NCBI GenBank assembly: GCA_965194375.1
Contig: CBDAEL010000001.1
Reading direction: 5' to 3' (one strand)
Length of the DNA stretch: 64,000 nt
Source: Tabrizicola_A aquatica
GTDB lineage: Bacteria > Pseudomonadota > Alphaproteobacteria > Rhodobacterales > Rhodobacteraceae
Part shown: positions 61,432 to 64,000 of the stretch, one piece after another
Position numbering within the stretch: the first letter of the stretch is position 1
Layout: the number at the start of each line of letters is the position of its first letter
Position numbers and translations under genes: made by a program
The notes under the pieces: generated by a model
What the model saw: only the letters and a program-made list of their open reading frames with translations
Database searches by the model: none
Told to the model about the DNA's origin: nothing

Positions 61432-64000
61432 CCTTTGGTCCCCTGGCCTTTGCCGCGCCCGGGCTTCTTTTGGCGCTGATCGCGCTGCCGATCCTGTGGC
61501 TGTTGCTGCGGGCCATTCCGCCTGCCCCCATTCGCCGCCGCTTTCCGGCTGTCGCCTTGATGCTGGGGCTGAAGGATGAGGATCGCCAAGCCGACAAGAC
61601 GCCGTGGTGGTTGTTGCTGCTCAGGATGCTCGCGGTGGCGGCGGCGATCATTGGCTTTGCCGGGCCGGTTCTGAACCCCGATGCACGCCAGCCGGGCACC
61701 GGGCCTTTGCTGGTGCTTTTGGATGGCAGTTGGGCCGATGCCCGCGATTGGCCGCGCGCCCAAGCCCGCGCGGCGGCGGCTTTGGAAGAGGCCGCGCGCG
61801 CGGGGCGTCCCGCCGCCGTTGCGCGCCTGTCCGATGCGCCGCAGCCAATTGTGTTTTCCAACCCGACCGAGTGGCAGGGCCGACTGGCCGCGCTGCAGCC
61901 CGCGCCATGGGCGCCGGATCTTGAGCCTTGGACGGCTGTGCTGCCCGAAGGCGGATTTGACACGCTGTGGCTGTCAGATGGGCTGGACCATCCGGGCCGG
62001 GCCGAGCTTGCGGCCGAGCTTGCTGCGCGCGGTCAGGTGACCGCCGCGCTGTCGCCCCGTCCCGCCTATGGCCTGCGCCCCGCAACGCTGGCCGAGGGAA
62101 AAATCACCCTGACCGCCCTCCGCCTGCCAGATGCCGCCGGGGCCGAGTTGGAGGTCACCGCCCATGGTCCCGATCCGGCTGGGATTGACCGTGAGTTGGG
62201 CCGCGCGCGGCTGGTCTTTGCCCCCGGCAGCGGTGAGGCGGCGACCGAGTTGGATGTGCCGCCCGAATTGCGCAACCGGATCAACCGCTTTGCCCTTTTG
62301 GGCCAGCGCAGCGCGGGTGCGGTGGTGCTGACCGATGACAGTCTGAAACGCCGCAAGATCGCCGTGATCGACAACAGCGCCGACCGCGAGGGGCTGCAAC
62401 TGTTGTCGCCGACCCATTACCTGCGCCAAGCACTGATGCCGGTGGCCGACCTAGTCGACGGCACCTTGACCGATATTCTGCCCGCCAAGCCCGATGTCAT
62501 CATCCTCGCCGATGTCGCCCGCCTGACAGAGGCGGAAGAGGATGGCATTCTGGATTGGCTGGATGGCGGCGGGCTTTTGCTGCGCTTTGCTGGGCCGCGT
62601 CTGGCGGCCAGCGATCTGGCGCGCAGCGAAGAGGACCCGCTGATGCCGGTGCGCCTGCGCGAAGGCGGTCGGTCGGTGGGCGGCACCATGAGTTGGGGCG
62701 AGCCGAAGCCCTTGGCTGACTTTGCCGAGGAAAGCCCGTTTCATGGCTTGACCATTCCGGCGGATGTCACCGTCTCGCAGCAGGTTTTGGCCCAGCCCGA
62801 CCCCGAACTTGGCGCGCGCACCATTGCTGCCTTGGCCGATGGCACACCGCTGGTGACCCGCAAAGCGGTGGGCGCGGGGCAGGTGGTGCTGGTGCATGTC
62901 ACCGCCAATGTCGAATGGTCGAACCTGCCCCTGTCGGGGTTGTTCATGCAAATGCTGGAGCGGCTGGCGGTCTCGGCCCGCATCGGTGGCAGCGAAGGCG
63001 CGGTTGAGGGGCTGCTCTGGACGCCTGAGCGGCGGATGGACGGCTATGGCGATCTGGCCGAGCCGGGTGATCTGGGGGGCGTGGCTGGGGATGCGCTGGC
63101 CACAGCGCTGGTGGGCGGGCCGCGTGCTGATGCGCCGCCGGGCCTTTACCGCCATGAAGATCGGCTGGTGGCGCTGAACACATTGCCGCCCACGGCGACG
63201 CTGACCCCGGCCGCATGGCCTGCGGGCACCGCGATTGAAGGTCTGGGCGCGGCCCGCGCGCAGGCGCTGGGCGGTTGGCTTTTGGCGGCGGCTTTGGCGC
63301 TTTTGGTGGTGGATATTCTGGCCTCGGCCTTTGTGTCAGGGCGGATGCCGCGCTGGTCGCGGGCGGCGGCTGTGGTGCTGTTGGCGCTTGCGCTGCCTGT
63401 GCCGCAGGCGGGGGCACAAACCACCCCAGACCCCGCCTCCGATGCACGCGGGATTGAGGCGACGCGCGGGGTTGTGCTCGCACATGTGCTGACTGGCAAT
63501 GCCGCTTTGGACGAAACCGCGGCCGCCGGTTTGCGGGGCCTTGGCGATCAGCTGTGGCTGCGCACCTCGGTCGAGCCCGAGCCGCCGATGGGCGTCAACC
63601 TTGAAACTGATGAATTGGGCTTTTTCCCCTTCCTATATTGGCCGATCACTCCTGATCAGCCCATCCCGTCAACCCGCGCCTATGGCAAGCTGAACGCCTT
63701 TTTGCGCACCGGGGGCATGATCCTCTTTGACACCCGCGATGCGGATATCGCGGGGTTGGGTGGGCTGACGCCCGAGGCCGAGATGCTGCAGCTTTTAGCC
63801 TCGGGTCTTGACGTGCCGCCTTTGGACATCTTGCCCGAAGACCACGTGCTGACCCGCACCTTCTATCTGTTGCAGGAATTTCCCGGCCGCCACACCAGCC
63901 CCGATCTTTGGGTCGAAGCCCCACCGCCTGACGCGGAAACCGCCGAGGGGATGCCGTTTCGCAACCTCAACGATGGGGTGACGCCGGTGATCATTGGCGG
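61428..64000 (+). CDS. BatA/DUF4159-domain membrane protein (3' end outside the window)
   Basis: The frame is open for more than 857 codons and leaves the right edge. The N-terminal BatA-like domain has two membrane helices (FAAPGLLLALIALPILWLLL and LLRMLAVAAAIIGFAG). A large vWA/glutamine-amidotransferase-like periplasmic region follows, with further hydrophobic segments near residues 615-670. The DUF4159 domain begins near residue 680 (ATRGVVLAHVLTGNAALDE) and includes GKLNAFLRTGGMILFDTRDA. Third gene of the MoxR-DUF58-DUF4159 operon. Confidence 0.88.
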   Translation, partial: MTFGPLAFAAPGLLLALIALPILWLLLRAIPPAPIRRRFPAVALMLGLKDEDRQADKTPWWLLLLRMLAVAAAIIGFAGPVLNPDARQPGTGPLLVLLDGSWADARDWPRAQARAAAALEEAARAGRPAAVARLSDAPQPIVFSNPTEWQGRLAALQPAPWAPDLEPWTAVLPEGGFDTLWLSDGLDHPGRAELAAELAARGQVTAALSPRPAYGLRPATLAEGKITLTALRLPDAAGAELEVTAHGPDPAGIDRELGRARLVFAPGSGEAATELDVPPELRNRINRFALLGQRSAGAVVLTDDSLKRRKIAVIDNSADREGLQLLSPTHYLRQALMPVADLVDGTLTDILPAKPDVIILADVARLTEAEEDGILDWLDGGGLLLRFAGPRLAASDLARSEEDPLMPVRLREGGRSVGGTMSWGEPKPLADFAEESPFHGLTIPADVTVSQQVLAQPDPELGARTIAALADGTPLVTRKAVGAGQVVLVHVTANVEWSNLPLSGLFMQMLERLAVSARIGGSEGAVEGLLWTPERRMDGYGDLAEPGDLGGVAGDALATALVGGPRADAPPGLYRHEDRLVALNTLPPTATLTPAAWPAGTAIEGLGAARAQALGGWLLAAALALLVVDILASAFVSGRMPRWSRAAAVVLLALALPVPQAGAQTTPDPASDARGIEATRGVVLAHVLTGNAALDETAAAGLRGLGDQLWLRTSVEPEPPMGVNLETDELGFFPFLYWPITPDQPIPSTRAYGKLNAFLRTGGMILFDTRDADIAGLGGLTPEAEMLQLLASGLDVPPLDILPEDHVLTRTFYLLQEFPGRHTSPDLWVEAPPPDAETAEGMPFRNLNDGVTPVIIG

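Overview
This is a GC-rich alphaproteobacterial chromosome segment, most likely from the Rhodobacterales (Rhodobacteraceae). The assignment rests on gene content seen here: a dnaA / dnaN / recF / gyrB block beside rpsT, mutM and ubiE-ubiB, a DMSP-lyase-family cupin, a Rhodobacterales-style flagellar gene set, a DUF1285 gene, and a short intergenic element ending in GCCAAGATGAA. No species can be named from the sequence alone.

Layout. 1-3.2 kb: a poorly preserved edge and an IS21-family element whose istA carries an in-frame amber stop. 3.5-5.4 kb (minus): a ureohydrolase and a TIM-barrel protein. 5.8-14.2 kb (plus): an acylphosphatase-like small protein, then an eight-gene run with 4-nt overlaps at most junctions. 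That run encodes a stand-alone Rieske protein, a Rieske-oxygenase catalytic subunit without a Rieske cluster, a glutathione-S-transferase homologue, an 8-oxoguanine-deaminase-like amidohydrolase and a complete BMP-type (nucleoside/purine) ABC importer. The first three resemble, by domain logic, the NdmC/NdmD/NdmE methylxanthine demethylase parts. 15-19.7 kb: a threonine dehydratase/EutB-like enzyme, an ornithine-cyclodeaminase/EutC-like enzyme and an M20 amidohydrolase, divergent from a DauR/YheO-type regulator and an AlaX-like tRNA-editing protein, with a strong 38-bp palindrome between them. 20.6-28 kb: an amidase, a second BMP-type importer and a CodA-like deaminase. 28.1-31 kb: an rsmB-like methyltransferase and an IS3-family element.

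31.3-43.9 kb is housekeeping: tRNA-Arg(CCT), DMSP-lyase-like cupin, gyrB, a LysE exporter, recF, dnaN, dnaA, rpsT, an enoyl-CoA hydratase, mutM, ubiE and ubiB. 43.9-49.4 kb is a flagellar remnant (flgD, fliK, flgJ-like, flgN-like, the first 47 codons of a flagellin, flgE lacking its last few codons, motB). The flagellin and flgE meet tail to tail at a short shared sequence, as expected from a deletion that removed the genes between them. 49.5-57 kb is a type I secretion locus (HlyD-like, ABC exporter with an in-frame TGA at a probable Trp codon, TolC-like lipoprotein, BapA-like Ig-repeat adhesin). 57.3-64 kb holds a GntR/FCD regulator, a hydroxypyruvate-isomerase-like enzyme, DUF1285 and a MoxR - DUF58 - DUF4159 operon that leaves the window.

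How the genes work together (inference): the two importers probably feed nucleobase-like compounds to two different amidohydrolases. In the first operon the split oxygenase would act on the same compound, for example by oxidative demethylation or hydroxylation. The flagellum and the adhesin exporter both look genetically damaged.
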